In this document: positions 1-9,055 of the stretch, one piece after another | Layout of the letters: each line of letters starts with the position of its first letter | How positions within the stretch are numbered: position 1 is the stretch's first letter | From: Ignavibacteria bacterium | GTDB lineage: Bacteria; Bacteroidota; Ignavibacteria; Tepidaquicellales; Tepidaquicellaceae | Length of the DNA stretch: 38,590 bases | Direction: 5' to 3' | Assembly (NCBI GenBank): GCA_019187405.1 | Contig: JABAQZ010000035.1 | Location: 1-38,590 of the forward strand | Program-made: the position numbers and the translations under genes | Notes under the pieces: model-generated | What the model saw: the letters and a program-made list of their open reading frames with translations, nothing else | The model's database searches: none | What the model was told of the DNA's origin: nothing

Positions 1-1945
1 AGAAGTTTGGTGATGCATACATCCATTTATAAGTTACTGCTTCGCCTGACTTTGTCCAGTTGAAATTGACCGGAGTTGTATTTGTCATGAGTGTCAGTAT
101 AGTTGTGTTACTCGGAGGCGAAGAGAGACTAAATGGGGTAAGAACAGGTCTTCCTCTTTTCAAAGTTATTGATCTTGGACCATTTGCTGCTTTTAGCGAG
201 TCAACAGGTGAAATCCTGAAAGCCCAAACATCCCATTGACCGACAAGAGAGTCTCCCTGCGCAACACCGATTGAGGCAAGCATATTGTCGAGCTGTCCCA
301 ATGTCATTGTAAGAGAATTTACATTTGCAGGAACGGTAAATTTTCTTGGCGTTGTAGTCGGACTTCCAAAAATCCATTTGTAGTTTGCACCGGTTGCAGA
401 TGTATCCCAGTTGAAAGTGATTTGTGTATTATTGTTTGGCCATGTTTCCACTCTCGATCCGGAAGATGGATTTTGAAGATTAAAAGTATTTAAAGGAAAA
501 ACTCCAAGCTGTAGAAATGCTGCATATACATCTATCAATCCTTTACCATAAGTATTGTCTTCGCCCGGCGTTCCGAGGTCAACACATGTAGAAAACAATA
601 TTGCTTTAATCTGTTTGCCTGTCATACCGGGAGCTACTTGCTTAAGCAAAGCGATTGCACCCGCAGCATGAGGAGAAGCCATTGATGTGCCGGAATTTGT
701 GCCGTATGTGTTATTCGGTAAAGTGGAACGGACGTTAGTTCCCGGAGCGCATACTTCAGGTTTTATCAAAAGTGTTCCTGTGCCGCCGCAAATTGATGGA
801 CCTCTGCTCGATGAATTTGAAATCAGATAAGGAGGCGGCGTATTTCCGTTAATGTTTCCTACGCTGAATACATTTACTGAATCAGTGTTTATATTTTTCG
901 GAGGAGTAATCGTTGAAACACCCGGTCCGGAATTACCGCATGAAAAAGTTACAGCAATACCGGCGGCTTCAACTGCGTTAAGAGTCGAAACATATATTGA
1001 TGTACATTGCTGCGCACCGCTTACATTCGGATCCTGCCATGAACAGCTGATTACATCCGGCATGTCCATAGTAGCTGAATTTGAATCGGGATCCATTGCC
1101 CACTGGTATGCTGCAATGTTCATTGACGGATATGATGCGCCGGGACAATCTGTAATACCTGCTGCCATCCACTTTGCATCTGGAGCAACTCCCACCGTAT
1201 CGCCGCTTGCAGTATTTCTTCCACACATGATTCCCATCGTATGAGTTCCGTGACTGCCGCAGTCAGTAGGCGAAGTAGTAAAAGGCGATACCGGATCATA
1301 CCATGCATGATACCAAGGTCTTCCGTTGTTTCCCCACCATCTTGGACCCAATGCAGGATGAAGACCGTCAACTCCGGTGTCGATATGCATGACCGTTCTA
1401 CCGACTCCGGTAATTCCCAAACGCCAAAGCTGATCTGCTCTGATAACTTTCAAACCCGCTTCGGCAGATTCTGTATTATTTTCTGCAGGAGTATATTCAT
1501 CATAAAGCGGTTTATCGTAAGTAATGAGTTCATCGAGGTCGAGCAATTCCACGTCGCCCCTTTTTGAAAGATTAAAAATTACTTCCGGAGTAACTTCAGC
1601 ATAAATAAGATTTGTAATCCAGAAATTCATCAGCTCTTTAACCTTCCCTGCATTTTTTTCATAATTGAGATACTGTAATATCGGTCCTTGTGTTGAAAGC
1701 GCTTTTTCTTTAAGTGTATTTATTACCGTTTGCGCCCTGTAATCGATAGGAGCATTTATTCGATACAAATATTTGTCAAGCGCTTCAATATCCGTTTTAT
1801 CGTTCATTAAAATAAGAACACGCGAATATTCAAGAGGATTTAATGAATTCATTCTATTCTGAAGTCTTTCGGAAATTTTTTCAAACTGACCAAAAGATAT
1901 TCCGGAAATAAATGAAAACAATAAAATGAAAATAATTTTTTTCAT
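1..1945 (-). CDS. Secreted subtilisin-like serine protease (S8), C-terminus beyond window
   Basis: The frame is open from the ATG at 1945 to the window edge (648 codons), so the C-terminus is missing. The N-terminus is a signal peptide (MKKIIFILLFSFISGISFGQ). The S8 catalytic triad is complete: Asp189 in HIDTGVDG, His232 in GSHGTHTMG and Ser421 in GTSMASPHAAG, with oxyanion Asn338 in CGNSGPG. Residues about 20-150 look like a propeptide. After about residue 450 come beta-rich Fn3-like segments with two similar NWD/NWT...YKW stretches, which suggests repeated accessory domains. The family hydrolyses proteins outside the cytoplasm. In this kind of host such proteins usually end in a T9SS sorting domain, which would lie off the window. 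It is transcribed away from the membrane-protein genes to its right and looks like a normal host gene. Confidence 0.93.
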   Translation of the reverse strand, partial: MKKIIFILLFSFISGISFGQFEKISERLQNRMNSLNPLEYSRVLILMNDKTDIEALDKYLYRINAPIDYRAQTVINTLKEKALSTQGPILQYLNYEKNAGKVKELMNFWITNLIYAEVTPEVIFNLSKRGDVELLDLDELITYDKPLYDEYTPAENNTESAEAGLKVIRADQLWRLGITGVGRTVMHIDTGVDGLHPALGPRWWGNNGRPWYHAWYDPVSPFTTSPTDCGSHGTHTMGIMCGRNTASGDTVGVAPDAKWMAAGITDCPGASYPSMNIAAYQWAMDPDSNSATMDMPDVISCSWQDPNVSGAQQCTSIYVSTLNAVEAAGIAVTFSCGNSGPGVSTITPPKNINTDSVNVFSVGNINGNTPPPYLISNSSSRGPSICGGTGTLLIKPEVCAPGTNVRSTLPNNTYGTNSGTSMASPHAAGAIALLKQVAPGMTGKQIKAILFSTCVDLGTPGEDNTYGKGLIDVYAAFLQLGVFPLNTFNLQNPSSGSRVETWPNNNTQITFNWDTSATGANYKWIFGSPTTTPRKFTVPANVNSLTMTLGQLDNMLASIGVAQGDSLVGQWDVWAFRISPVDSLKAANGPRSITLKRGRPVLTPFSLSSPPSNTTILTLMTNTTPVNFNWTKSGEAVTYKWMYASPNF

Positions 1946-2522
1946 GTGTGTGATTTTTAAAATTTATAAGATCTTATGGATTTTTTAGATGGTAAAAATT
2001 ATTTTATTTTACTCAGATATACAATTCATTTAGAATTTTTTTATAAAAAAATTTGCATAAATATTAAATTGTGAATTTTTCAACGCCTTATTTAAATTAA
2101 TTGTTTAATCATATTTAATTTAAATTGTATTTTCCCAAAGCGCCTGTTCACTGCAAGAAATTAAAGTATCTTTTAATTGTTCAATTTAAAATTGCAGCAT
2201 GGATTATGAACATTATTTTCACTTTGAATTATTGTAAATTGAACGGCAATAACTCTCGGATGAATTTTAATCGTGAATTTGAATTACGCTTTAATTCCAA
2301 GACAATTATTAAAAAGTCTTTTAAGAAATTGATAAGGATTTTTTATGTCAGTAAGATCTGAAATTTTTAAAACGGCATTCCGAAATTTTGGAGATTATAT
2401 ATCTATAAGGATCAAATCAGTTTTAAAATATATAATTAGAAATAATTGAAAGTGCTTTACGTAGAATTTCAGAAGGATGAATTAATTTACAATTTTTTAT
2501 ATCGGCTTATCTGAAAATATTA
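1946..2522. other. AT-rich intergenic region between divergent host genes
   Basis: This 577-bp stretch separates the leftward protease from the rightward membrane protein and must hold both promoters. It is very AT-rich. A 78-codon frame at 2125-2361 starts with TTG, has no recognisable motif and no ribosome binding site, so I do not call it. I see no RNA gene and no strong hairpin. Confidence 0.5.
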
Positions 2523-4100
2523 ATGAAACTTTTATTCTCAAAATATTCATACAAAGTTTCTTATGCGGCATTATTTTTATTTGGAGCATATATTTTGGTC
2601 AGTTCATTCAGGTTGCATGTTAAAACAATAAACTTTCCTTATCAGCTGGAATTCCGCGAAGGAGCAGTCCTTCCGACTACAAAACTTTATGTTGATAATG
2701 AAAATCCATACGAGATAAAATTTCATCCGCAGTACACTTACAATTACGGTTTTTTATATCCGCTTACAGTTTCTCTTCTTGCAAAATATTCCGGTGTTAC
2801 TTTAGCCGCTCACAGATGGGTTACATATTTTTTTATTATGCTTTCGGCGCTTATAGTCTTTGTAACATTACTAAAAATGAAAGTGAATATTTTGTTTTGT
2901 TTCACGGCAATTGTCATTCTTCATCAATCTTTTTTATATAATGGTCTTACATCGCTTGCAAGACCGGAAGGTTTGGGAGATTTTTTATATTTATCGGGAA
3001 TAATATTGCCATGGTGGTTTAAGTTTTCAAGATGGTCATGTTTGACAAGTATAATACTCGGAATAGCCGGATATTTTACCAAACCGTATTTTATCTTGGC
3101 GATTCCGATTGTATTAATTTACATGTTTATTTTTATTAGTAGAAAAAGAGCATTAATTTACTTGTTGATTTCAATTCTATTTACTTTGTTTGCGGCAATT
3201 TTCGTTAATTACATTTATCCCGTATTTTTTATAAACACACTCTTTACTCACACCAATGCTTCAGGTTACGATTTTAAACACATGATGAGACAGGTTTTAT
3301 TTTTCTTAAATGTTTATAAAATTTTGTTTTTAATAATACTTCTGACGATTATTGTCTTGGTATTTAATTTTAAAGAATCCGCCTTTTCTTTTAAACTTGT
3401 TTTTGAAAAAATCCGGAATAAATTATTTATAAAAAACAGGAAATTATCCGGATCAGAATCGGTATTTAAAATGAATCTCGATCCGTATTTTGCAATAGCT
3501 TTTGCATTTACCATAATTATTTTTGCGATGATTTTGGGAGGAAATCTGGGAAGCGAGAGAGGTGCATACCTTTTTCATCTTTCGGCTCCGTTTCTCATCA
3601 TATTTACTTTTCAGATCGTTAATTTAATGGACGGCATTTTTTATAAGTTCGTGATTTCAGCGATACTGATATTAATGCTGCAGATACAGTTCAAACCAAA
3701 AAATATAAACTACGATCAGTTGCTGTTAAAATATAATAAAACCGAAAATGCCATCAAAAGAAACGATAAGATATTAAATTCAGCCGAGACAGTATCGATA
3801 ATGCTGCAGTACGGCAAAGAAATTTACAATTCCGGACACACAGAATATTTTCCCGAAAAATTCGTTAAACAAAATAATTTTCTTGAAGCGATACCAGAAC
3901 TTCAAAAAAGGTTTGACGAATACAAGAAAAATATATATGACAATATCAGCCGCAAGGATTTTGAATTGATTTTGATTTCAAAGACCGTAACATCTTATGA
4001 TTTTTTGATAGATCGTGATAAATTAATTGCCAATTATAAACTTGCGGATACGCTTGACGGACCTTTATCTAAAATTGAAGCATGGATTCCAATTAAGTAA
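2523..4100 (+). CDS. Polytopic membrane protein, probable GT-C-type glycosyltransferase
   Basis: The product has 525 residues. There is an N-terminal transmembrane segment (about 13-30) and then an extracytoplasmic loop with acidic residues (LEFREGAV, about 41-48) and the YGFLYPLT stretch. About ten hydrophobic helices follow up to residue 400, and the C-terminal tail is soluble (about 400-525). One helix, an acidic first loop, many helices and a soluble tail is the layout of GT-C glycosyltransferases that use lipid-linked sugars (GT39, GT83 and GT87 relatives). I cannot assign a family or a substrate. It is followed 50 bp later by another large membrane protein in the same direction, so the two probably form an operon in cell-surface glycan assembly. 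That role is inference. Confidence 0.6.
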   Translation: MKLLFSKYSYKVSYAALFLFGAYILVSSFRLHVKTINFPYQLEFREGAVLPTTKLYVDNENPYEIKFHPQYTYNYGFLYPLTVSLLAKYSGVTLAAHRWVTYFFIMLSALIVFVTLLKMKVNILFCFTAIVILHQSFLYNGLTSLARPEGLGDFLYLSGIILPWWFKFSRWSCLTSIILGIAGYFTKPYFILAIPIVLIYMFIFISRKRALIYLLISILFTLFAAIFVNYIYPVFFINTLFTHTNASGYDFKHMMRQVLFFLNVYKILFLIILLTIIVLVFNFKESAFSFKLVFEKIRNKLFIKNRKLSGSESVFKMNLDPYFAIAFAFTIIIFAMILGGNLGSERGAYLFHLSAPFLIIFTFQIVNLMDGIFYKFVISAILILMLQIQFKPKNINYDQLLLKYNKTENAIKRNDKILNSAETVSIMLQYGKEIYNSGHTEYFPEKFVKQNNFLEAIPELQKRFDEYKKNIYDNISRKDFELILISKTVTSYDFLIDRDKLIANYKLADTLDGPLSKIEAWIPIK

Positions 4101-4150
4101 ACATTCGGAATTAAAGATTTTATTTCAGATACTATTAAGATTATAATTGA

Positions 4151-5572
4151 ATGAATAAAATCATGAATAAAAATTATGGCGACAGACTGTTAATTGGAGC
4201 GCTTATACTTTCTGCTGTTCCTTTTCTTTTGTTATGTTTGTTTGTAAATCCTTCCCCCGAAGATTTTTATTATGCAAACGCATCAAATCATAACAATCTT
4301 TGGAAGGATGTGAAAATCCAATATGAAAATGAATCCGGAAGATATTTTCAGTATGTATTGTTGTATTTTATTCCAATGTTTGATAATGATTTTATTGCAT
4401 ACAAGGCAGCTTGCTTTGTATTAATTCTGATTTTCTTTTACAGTCTTTATACGTCAATTAAATTAATTTTTCAAAACGAATTATCTTTGAAAGAAAATCT
4501 GATGATTTCCCTGAGCGTATATTTTTTGTACTTGTATGCAATGCCGATAGTATCTGCCGGATTTTACTGGTACGGAGGAATAACAGCATACCACATTCCT
4601 GTAATTTTAATCCCGTTGTTTTTTGCAATGTTTGTTCGCATAAACAGACAGAATAAAATTTCCTCGAAGGCAGTATTCTTTTTTTTGTCGTGTCTGATGA
4701 TTATCTGCATAGAAGGAAGCAATGAAATTCTAGCCGTGCTGTTTTTTCTATTCACGATCATCTTATCGATTTACAGCATCATTATAAAAAAGAAAATAAA
4801 CGGATTATACATTTTGTTTACTGCTATTGCCGGTGTTTGTCTTTTTATTCTGATAAAAGCACGCGGAAATACTATCAGGATCACACATTTCCCCAACAAC
4901 AAAGATTTTATTTTTTCTTTTACGCACACGATTACATATTTAGCAGATAACATATTGCATTGGATTTTTACGACACCTTTATTGGCATTAACACTTATCA
5001 TGCTGCCTTTATTCAGCGAAATCTTAAATAGAAACAAAAACCGTCCGGTATATTTCCCGGTTAATCCTTTGATGATTTTGACTTACTGGCTGGGAATTTT
5101 ATTTATAAGCACTTTTATGGTTTATTGGAGTACCGGAGTGGTGCTTGAGAGAACGTCCAATTTAATATATTTATTTTTTCTTACGGGGTGGTTTATTAGC
5201 GCTTTTGCCGTGTTTAGATATTTTCAAAAAAATCGCAAAGTAAATCTAAATTTCCGCTTAAAATATTTATACATTTTAACCTTTACGGTACTTTTGTTTT
5301 TTCTATTTAAACAAAATAACATTAAAACCGCTTACACAGATTTAATAGGAGGTTCAGCCTATAATTACAATCTGCAAATGAATGAAAGATTCAGACAAAT
5401 TCGAGAATGTAATTCTGACAATTGTCTGGTGGACAGCATAAAGAACATTCCAAAGACAATATTTTACAAAGACATTACAAGCGATACCAGTATGTTAAAC
5501 AGCGAGTGGTATGGGACTTACTTTAATAAAAAAATAATAGCACTTAAAAAATCTGATACAAAATTAAAGTGA
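4151..5572 (+). CDS. Polytopic membrane protein, DUF6056-like
   Basis: The product has 473 residues with about eleven hydrophobic helices. The first extracytoplasmic loop carries NPSPEDFYYA and then GRYFQYVLLY; later come a WYGGITAYH motif (about 140) and EGSNE (about 183). This pattern of acidic residues after helix 1, an aromatic GRYF and a conserved EGSNE resembles DUF6056 proteins, which are thought to be GT-C-fold enzymes of surface polysaccharide synthesis. The start at 4151 is used here; an in-frame Met four codons later (4163) is possible. It probably shares a transcript with the preceding membrane protein. It is the last host gene before the prophage, whose left end lies about 180 bp past the stop codon. 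Confidence 0.62.
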   Translation: MNKIMNKNYGDRLLIGALILSAVPFLLLCLFVNPSPEDFYYANASNHNNLWKDVKIQYENESGRYFQYVLLYFIPMFDNDFIAYKAACFVLILIFFYSLYTSIKLIFQNELSLKENLMISLSVYFLYLYAMPIVSAGFYWYGGITAYHIPVILIPLFFAMFVRINRQNKISSKAVFFFLSCLMIICIEGSNEILAVLFFLFTIILSIYSIIIKKKINGLYILFTAIAGVCLFILIKARGNTIRITHFPNNKDFIFSFTHTITYLADNILHWIFTTPLLALTLIMLPLFSEILNRNKNRPVYFPVNPLMILTYWLGILFISTFMVYWSTGVVLERTSNLIYLFFLTGWFISAFAVFRYFQKNRKVNLNFRLKYLYILTFTVLLFFLFKQNNIKTAYTDLIGGSAYNYNLQMNERFRQIRECNSDNCLVDSIKNIPKTIFYKDITSDTSMLNSEWYGTYFNKKIIALKKSDTKLK

Positions 5573-5751
5573 ATAAGTTTCTTATTATTCATAAAATATA
5601 AGAAAATCATTAGTTGTTGCAATAAACAATTGATTTTAAAAAGCAAAATCTTATAAGCCGATGCCGGCAATGAAATCCTTTAAATTCCAAATTCGGCAAT
5701 TAATATCAAAAGTATAATTGTTTATATCATTCATATTGTTTAATATATTAT
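5573..5751. other. Host intergenic DNA up to the prophage left end
   Basis: This 179-bp AT-rich spacer follows the DUF6056-like gene. I see no gene here. A 73-codon minus-strand frame (5651-5872) would cross the prophage end and overlap the transposase-site sequences, so I treat it as chance. Confidence 0.5.
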
Positions 5752-5796
5752 TGTAAGTCGCTATTTGAGAATAAATAACGGCGATAAATGAGAATA
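5752..5796 (+). repeat. Prophage left (R-type) end with two transposase-type sites
   Basis: The end starts with TG at 5752. Site 1 is TATTTGAGAATA at 5762-5773 and site 2 lies in AACGGCGATAAATGAGAATA at 5777-5796, with the cores 23 bp apart. Both occur inverted at the right end of the element. Near-adjacent sites match the R1-R2 arrangement of Mu. Binding by the transposase encoded at 30643 is inference. Confidence 0.78.
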
Positions 5797-5853
5797 TCAC
5801 CCCTCGAATATAGCCTTTAAACGCAACATAAGATACTAAACGTATACGCCAAG

Positions 5854-5884
5854 ATCGACACTCCTGGCGCATTTGAGTGCGAAT
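5854..5884 (+). repeat. Left-end copy of a 31-bp element also found at the genome centre
   Basis: This element matches 22114-22144 at 24 of 31 positions without gaps and in the same orientation. Shared cores are TCCTG, CGCATTT and GCGAAT. It lies 58 bp inside the second left-end transposase-type site. It contains ATTTGAG and could be a diverged third end site. Confidence 0.5.
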
Positions 5885-5898
5885 TAAAGCGGTTGAAA

Positions 5899-6711
5899 TT
5901 ATATGTTTTCTAAGCTATAGTTCCATGTCAGACACTCTAATTTTTTGCGTCTTTTTACGTTTTTAACCTTCTGCACAGATAACGTCTGTGAAATATCTAA
6001 GTGATTCCACCCAAATTTTTTCCTGTACTTTATGAGTTCGATTTCCGGATAACTGCTGAGCAGGAACTTGCCCTTAATTTTTGAAAGCACATCCAAAAGT
6101 GATTCAAAGTCTTTGTATGTGTACCCTGAATAGAAGCCTTGATCCGCAGAGACATAGGGTGGGTCACAATAAAAGAAAGTGTCATCGCCGTCCTTAAGTT
6201 TAATCAAATCAACGGCGTCCCTGCAAAATATTTCTGTTCGCTCAAGACGCTTTTCGAAACACCTTGTAAATTCCCTCTTTTTATTTGCTGTTGTGAAGGG
6301 AGATTTACCATTGTTTGTGAAGCTGAATCCTCCAAGCGGATTGCTTGAAAATGTTAGTCGTGTCTGACACCAGAAAGACCAAGCATGCTCAATTCTGTTT
6401 ATGCAGGTGACTGGACTTTTTAAGATATCACGTGTTCTTCTGAAATCGTATTCAGAATGCAGTGTCGATTGAATCAGTTTGTTAAGTTTTTTAAAGTCAT
6501 TTTTTATTACTCTGTAAAAATTTATTACTTCATTTTTTCTGTCATTTATAACTTCACCTCTCGACGGTTGCTTTGCAAAGTAAACAGCTCCGCCGCCAAA
6601 GAATGGCTCGACATACTGAATGTGGTCAGGAATGAGCGGAAGGATGTGTTTTAAAAGTCTTTGTTTGCCTCCGTAATAGGTCACTGGTGTTTTAAGTTTT
6701 TTTGCAGTCAT
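5899..6711 (-). CDS. DNA adenine N6-methyltransferase (Dam/D12 class)
   Basis: The product has 270 residues and transfers methyl from S-adenosylmethionine to adenine N6. Visible D12-class motifs are TYYGGKQRLL (about 11-20), the AdoMet motif EPFFGGGAV (35-43) and the catalytic DPPY (183-186), which is followed by FYSGYTYKDFE. The length fits the class. The recognition sequence cannot be read from the protein. It is the last gene of the leftward late module and sits just inside the prophage end. Mu carries its DNA-modification gene mom in the equivalent place, so protection of phage DNA against host restriction is the likely role. Two hairpins separate it from the gene upstream, so it may be expressed separately or at a reduced level. 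Confidence 0.93.
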   Translation of the reverse strand: MTAKKLKTPVTYYGGKQRLLKHILPLIPDHIQYVEPFFGGGAVYFAKQPSRGEVINDRKNEVINFYRVIKNDFKKLNKLIQSTLHSEYDFRRTRDILKSPVTCINRIEHAWSFWCQTRLTFSSNPLGGFSFTNNGKSPFTTANKKREFTRCFEKRLERTEIFCRDAVDLIKLKDGDDTFFYCDPPYVSADQGFYSGYTYKDFESLLDVLSKIKGKFLLSSYPEIELIKYRKKFGWNHLDISQTLSVQKVKNVKRRKKLECLTWNYSLENI

Positions 6712-6749
6712 TGTTGGTAGGTATTTAAGGTTAGTAAAATTTCGAAATG

Positions 6750-6780
6750 CTCTCCCTCCTGATGACTTCAGGAAGGAGAG
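6750..6780 (-). terminator. Strong hairpin upstream of the methyltransferase gene
   Basis: Arms at 6750-6762 and 6768-6780 pair over 13 bp with one wobble around a 5-nt loop. On the minus strand it follows the gene at 6850-8070 and precedes the methyltransferase. There is no long T run after the stem, so it could be an attenuator or an RNA-processing hairpin instead of a classic terminator. Confidence 0.5.
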
Positions 6781-6817
6781 GGTTGTGCAGAGGAAATTGC
6801 GGTTATTTTAAGTAGTT

Positions 6818-6839
6818 ACAGAGGTGCAGTAGCCTCTGT
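6818..6839 (-). terminator. Second hairpin between tail module and methyltransferase
   Basis: The 7-bp perfect arms ACAGAGG (6818-6824) and CCTCTGT (6833-6839) enclose an 8-nt loop. It begins 11 bp past the stop codon of the 406-residue gene. There is no strong T tract. Together with the hairpin at 6750 it probably limits read-through into the methyltransferase. Confidence 0.4.
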
Positions 6840-6849
6840 TGTAAGCTCT

Positions 6850-8070
6850 TTATCTTAACTTAATTTTTCTAAATTTGTAATAAGGTATTGAAACTTTTTT
6901 TGACTCAGGTGTTTCTTCGGAAAGTCTCAATGCTCTGTACCAGTAATCATGCCTTACACCTCGTTTATTCCGCTGCGTGTTAAACACAAGTGGTATTTGT
7001 GATGTTATGTATGATGTCGCTAATGATTGTGTAACTGTTTGCAGCAATACAGAGTTATCATAAAGCTCATAAAGTATTGCGCCCGGGACCGTATCAAATG
7101 CAATTGATACTTTATTATCCCTTCTTGTAGCCGTAAGGACTCCCACCTGACCGAGTTTAAAGGGATCTTCCGGTATTTCTCCCGAGAAGTTAATTGCCGC
7201 TGACAGATCAGGCTTACCGTAGCCGTCGAACTCGTTAAAATTTCCCTCGTGAGAGGCTGTTTGCCTCATTCTATATCGCGCTTCCCACCAGGAGCAATTA
7301 AGAGAGTCCTTTATTGCTGCCAATTTTCCCGCAATATATGCGTGCGAGTAACTTTGGTAATAAGCTCTTATGTAACCCCCACCGCTATAGGAGCCGGTAG
7401 AAAGCGAATGTCTTATCCTGAACTTATTATAAAATCCATCATTGTAAAACTTGTGATTAACAATAAGTCCTGATGGATTGTTAGCAAACCCATCCACAGA
7501 AAAAAACTCAATCTTTTGATACCCCGATACTGTAGAGTCATAAAGGAAAGTCGGAGTTGCTAACGTGATCTTTGCAAACCCGGATGAATCAGTAATAACC
7601 GATATATTAAATTGAGAATATGGGTGCTCGTCGTAGAATTCACATCTGTAGCCGGTAACATTTTCGGTACGTCCTGCGCCACAAATAATATAGGTGCTTA
7701 GCGGAGCTGATTGAGTGTTTGAACGATAGAGATTACTGCCTGCACAGACGACAAGCTGAATACCATTTGCATAAGAAGAGTCATAATTAAATTCTCCATC
7801 CTGAATTTTGCTATTTCTTAAAACTAACGTATATCCGGAGTCACGAGCAAGGTTCATTATGCCTTGATATAGCGGAATTCCGTTGCTTACGTGTTCAAAT
7901 ATTCTAATAGCTCCTGTCCAGTTGCGTCCTTCGGATTCATAGCCGGCAACAAAGCAATCGGCAAGATTTAACTCGTCCTGAATTGTAGTTGACAGCGCCA
8001 CAATGACTTTTGTCTCAGCCGTGATAATTTTGCTATATAAAAATAATATAGCGATTAAAAATAACTTCAT
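6850..8070 (-). CDS. Secreted protein with a subtilase-like core and an Fn3-like C-terminus
   Basis: The product has 406 residues and starts with a signal peptide (MKLFLIAILFLYSKIITAET). Several segments resemble an S8 subtilase: GIQLVVCAGSN (103-113, oxyanion Asn region), QSYSHAYIAG (239-248), which aligns with the catalytic-Ser block and keeps Ser240, and then WWEARYRMRQTA...DGYGKPDLSAAI (261-293), like the end of subtilase domains. I cannot find the DTG Asp block or the HGTH His block, so it is probably an inactive or strongly diverged relative. Residues about 305-405 look like an Fn3 domain. It ends the tail-fibre gene cluster, 24 bp downstream of another secreted protein. A surface-acting or receptor-modifying role is inference; the subtilase relation is tentative. 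Confidence 0.5.
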   Translation of the reverse strand: MKLFLIAILFLYSKIITAETKVIVALSTTIQDELNLADCFVAGYESEGRNWTGAIRIFEHVSNGIPLYQGIMNLARDSGYTLVLRNSKIQDGEFNYDSSYANGIQLVVCAGSNLYRSNTQSAPLSTYIICGAGRTENVTGYRCEFYDEHPYSQFNISVITDSSGFAKITLATPTFLYDSTVSGYQKIEFFSVDGFANNPSGLIVNHKFYNDGFYNKFRIRHSLSTGSYSGGGYIRAYYQSYSHAYIAGKLAAIKDSLNCSWWEARYRMRQTASHEGNFNEFDGYGKPDLSAAINFSGEIPEDPFKLGQVGVLTATRRDNKVSIAFDTVPGAILYELYDNSVLLQTVTQSLATSYITSQIPLVFNTQRNKRGVRHDYWYRALRLSEETPESKKVSIPYYKFRKIKLR

Positions 8071-8094
8071 ATAAAAAATTGTTTTAAGCGGTTT

Positions 8095-8652
8095 TTATGG
8101 AAAAACTGTTATTTCAAGTATCGCATCTTCGAGTATGTCGTCAGCCGGCGTTAAGGGATCAGATAATGGCGCAGAATAAAACACAAATCCCGTAGTCAAA
8201 AAACCAGTATAAGCTTCTGGGTAGATATAACCATTAAGGGCGTTAAAAAAAGTTGACGACACAATAAGATTGGTTTCAACCGTGGTTTTACCGAATGTAA
8301 GAACACCCGAAGAAAACGTAATAGAATACTCACCAGCTGATAGCCGCGTATAAGTCGCTGTAGCTCCCAGAGTATTTAATAATACATTATTTACTATAGG
8401 AGCGCCACTACCTACTTGAGAAATTTGTGCAATATACTTCAGCGGCTGAGACAGTGCGACTCCTGCATCTACACCTGTGAAATACTTCACGCCTGAAAGT
8501 GTATCAACTTTAATTAACTCTCCTACATTGAAGTCATCTGCGTTTAAATATGTTGTATCAGGATTTCTGCCGCGCCCAAATACATCCTGAGCGCGCAAGC
8601 TCGCAGCATCGAAAAAAAATAGTGCGGCAAGCATTAATATTATATTTTTCAT
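8095..8652 (-). CDS. Secreted hypothetical protein of the tail-fibre cluster
   Basis: The product has 185 residues with a clear signal peptide (MKNIILMLAALFFFDAASLRAQ). The mature part is rich in beta-forming, Thr, Gly and Leu residues and has no cysteines, as in phage fibre or adhesin domains. I recognise no family. Its start overlaps the end of the preceding gene by 4 bp, so the two are translationally coupled. A Sec signal on a protein encoded among tail-fibre genes is unusual, because virion proteins normally assemble in the cytoplasm. It may act at the cell surface during lysogeny or infection. Confidence 0.7.
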   Translation of the reverse strand: MKNIILMLAALFFFDAASLRAQDVFGRGRNPDTTYLNADDFNVGELIKVDTLSGVKYFTGVDAGVALSQPLKYIAQISQVGSGAPIVNNVLLNTLGATATYTRLSAGEYSITFSSGVLTFGKTTVETNLIVSSTFFNALNGYIYPEAYTGFLTTGFVFYSAPLSDPLTPADDILEDAILEITVFP

Positions 8653-9050
8653 TTTAAATTATTCCCCCTTCGCAAGGTTTGTATTGTTTTTGTCGGTGAA
8701 GCTTTTGCATACTCAATCTCAACGTCATATAGATTAGGATGCAGGATTAGAAATTCACGTCGTCCGGCAACGCCTGTAATCAAGTTTGATGACAGGTCGG
8801 AATAATCAGTTAAGTCCCTCAATGCGACCGGGAACTTCTTTCCTCTTTCATTCTTGTGCCACACTTTCACGGAGTCCGTACTTGCAAGCGAATCAAATGC
8901 TATAGTGTTATAGTTGTGCCGTGAGTTAACGCGAAACGTATTTGTCTTGCGAGAGCTCTTAAGCGAGTCCGAGACTGCAACTTTATCTGCCTGAGCTTCA
9001 CAAATTCCTGAACAGAGAATGAATAGGAGCAAAGCAATTATTGTTTTCAT
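8649..9050 (-). CDS. Small secreted hypothetical protein
   Basis: The product has 133 residues and a signal peptide (MKTIIALLLFILCSGICEAQ). A Ser/Lys-rich stretch follows (about 27-45) and the rest is mixed alpha/beta. The segment GRREFLILHPNLYDVEIEYA (about 96-115) resembles short structural modules in fibre-associated proteins, but I recognise no family. It overlaps the next secreted protein by 4 bp and starts 6 bp after the stop of the gene upstream, so it belongs to the late transcript. Confidence 0.68.
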   Translation of the reverse strand: MKTIIALLLFILCSGICEAQADKVAVSDSLKSSRKTNTFRVNSRHNYNTIAFDSLASTDSVKVWHKNERGKKFPVALRDLTDYSDLSSNLITGVAGRREFLILHPNLYDVEIEYAKASPTKTIQTLRRGNNLK

Positions 9051-9055
9051 TATTT

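Noticed and set aside
2125-2361. 78-codon frame on the plus strand in the host intergenic gap
   Set aside because: TTG start, no ribosome binding site, composition of random AT-rich DNA, no recognisable motif.
2523-5572. The two large membrane proteins as phage cargo
   Set aside because: They lie outside the prophage end defined by the inverted sites, and the gap to that end is AT-rich host-like DNA.
5651-5872. 73-codon frame on the minus strand across the left prophage end
   Set aside because: It runs through the transposase-type sites and the host junction, so it cannot be a conserved gene of either.
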